From positions 1 through 33,095 of the forward strand of contig JBFISC010000005.1 of assembly GCA_041608775.1 (NCBI GenBank): a stretch of DNA of 33,095 nt, read 5' to 3'. Of this stretch, positions 33,086-33,095 are shown piece by piece. The DNA is from UBA7803 sp041608775. Lineage in GTDB: Bacteria; Pseudomonadota; Gammaproteobacteria; Pseudomonadales; Azotimanducaceae. A program made the translations under genes and the position numbers. A model generated the notes under the pieces. That model was not told where the DNA came from and made no database searches. It saw nothing but the letters and a program-made list of their open reading frames with translations. The first letter of the stretch is position 1. The number at the start of each line of letters is the position of its first letter.

Positions 33086-33095
33086 GGCGGCGCGA

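Overview
This is a GC-rich, gene-dense stretch of chromosome, most likely from a gammaproteobacterium of the Ectothiorhodospiraceae/Chromatiales type. The reasons are gene content and order: argA as a fused kinase/GNAT synthase, ubiI beside gcvT, the rppH-ptsP pair, lgt-thyA-folA, the lipid enzyme FabV, and a glycine decarboxylase split into two subunits. The taxonomic placement is inference; no rRNA gene is present. I see no tRNA, rRNA, CRISPR array, prophage, transposase or integrase. Nearly all of the window is core metabolism and conserved small genes.

Layout. 1-1805 (minus) is the 5' part of a GspE/PilB-type secretion or pilus ATPase that runs off the left edge. Divergent from it are argA and ilvD (1988-4985), which overlap by 8 bases. 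5049-9518 (plus) is a compact run: a membrane diguanylate cyclase, a cupin-like protein, a DUF2784 membrane protein, an L,D-transpeptidase, a YaiI/YqxD protein, a DUF4404 protein, a CYTH-like protein, an ACT-domain protein and a GNAT acetyltransferase. A small RRM RNA-binding protein (9608-9856, minus) and a VOC/glyoxalase-like protein (10207-10629, plus) flank a 350-base region without a clear large gene.

10611-17717 is a minus-strand block. In transcription order it holds an S9 lipoprotein peptidase, an NAD-kinase/AcoX-like protein, fabV, a membrane class III adenylate cyclase, hemE and a VanZ-like protein. The NAD-kinase-like gene and fabV share an ATGA junction. hemE appears to have its own promoter. 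An uncharacterised CxH...CxxC protein (17825-18277, plus) follows, then folA, thyA and lgt (minus), and then a plus-strand pair of an NRDE/TANGO2 protein and an unusual short-chain dehydrogenase. That pair separates lgt from ptsP-rppH, genes that are neighbours in E. coli.

25219-27294 (plus) is a YyaL/SSP411-type thioredoxin-fold protein. The right end is ubiI-gcvT-gcvH-gcvPA-gcvPB on the minus strand: a ubiquinone hydroxylase followed by the complete substrate-specific part of the glycine cleavage system (T, H, P1, P2; the L protein is not here).

The least ordinary items are: a short-chain dehydrogenase whose four catalytic tetrad positions all look replaced; a 14-base tandem repeat between two convergent genes that places TAG stops in all six frames; the coupling of an NAD-kinase-like gene to fabV; and a 12-codon upstream ORF that overlaps the VOC gene start. 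I found no clear evidence of a defence island or other multi-gene novel system.
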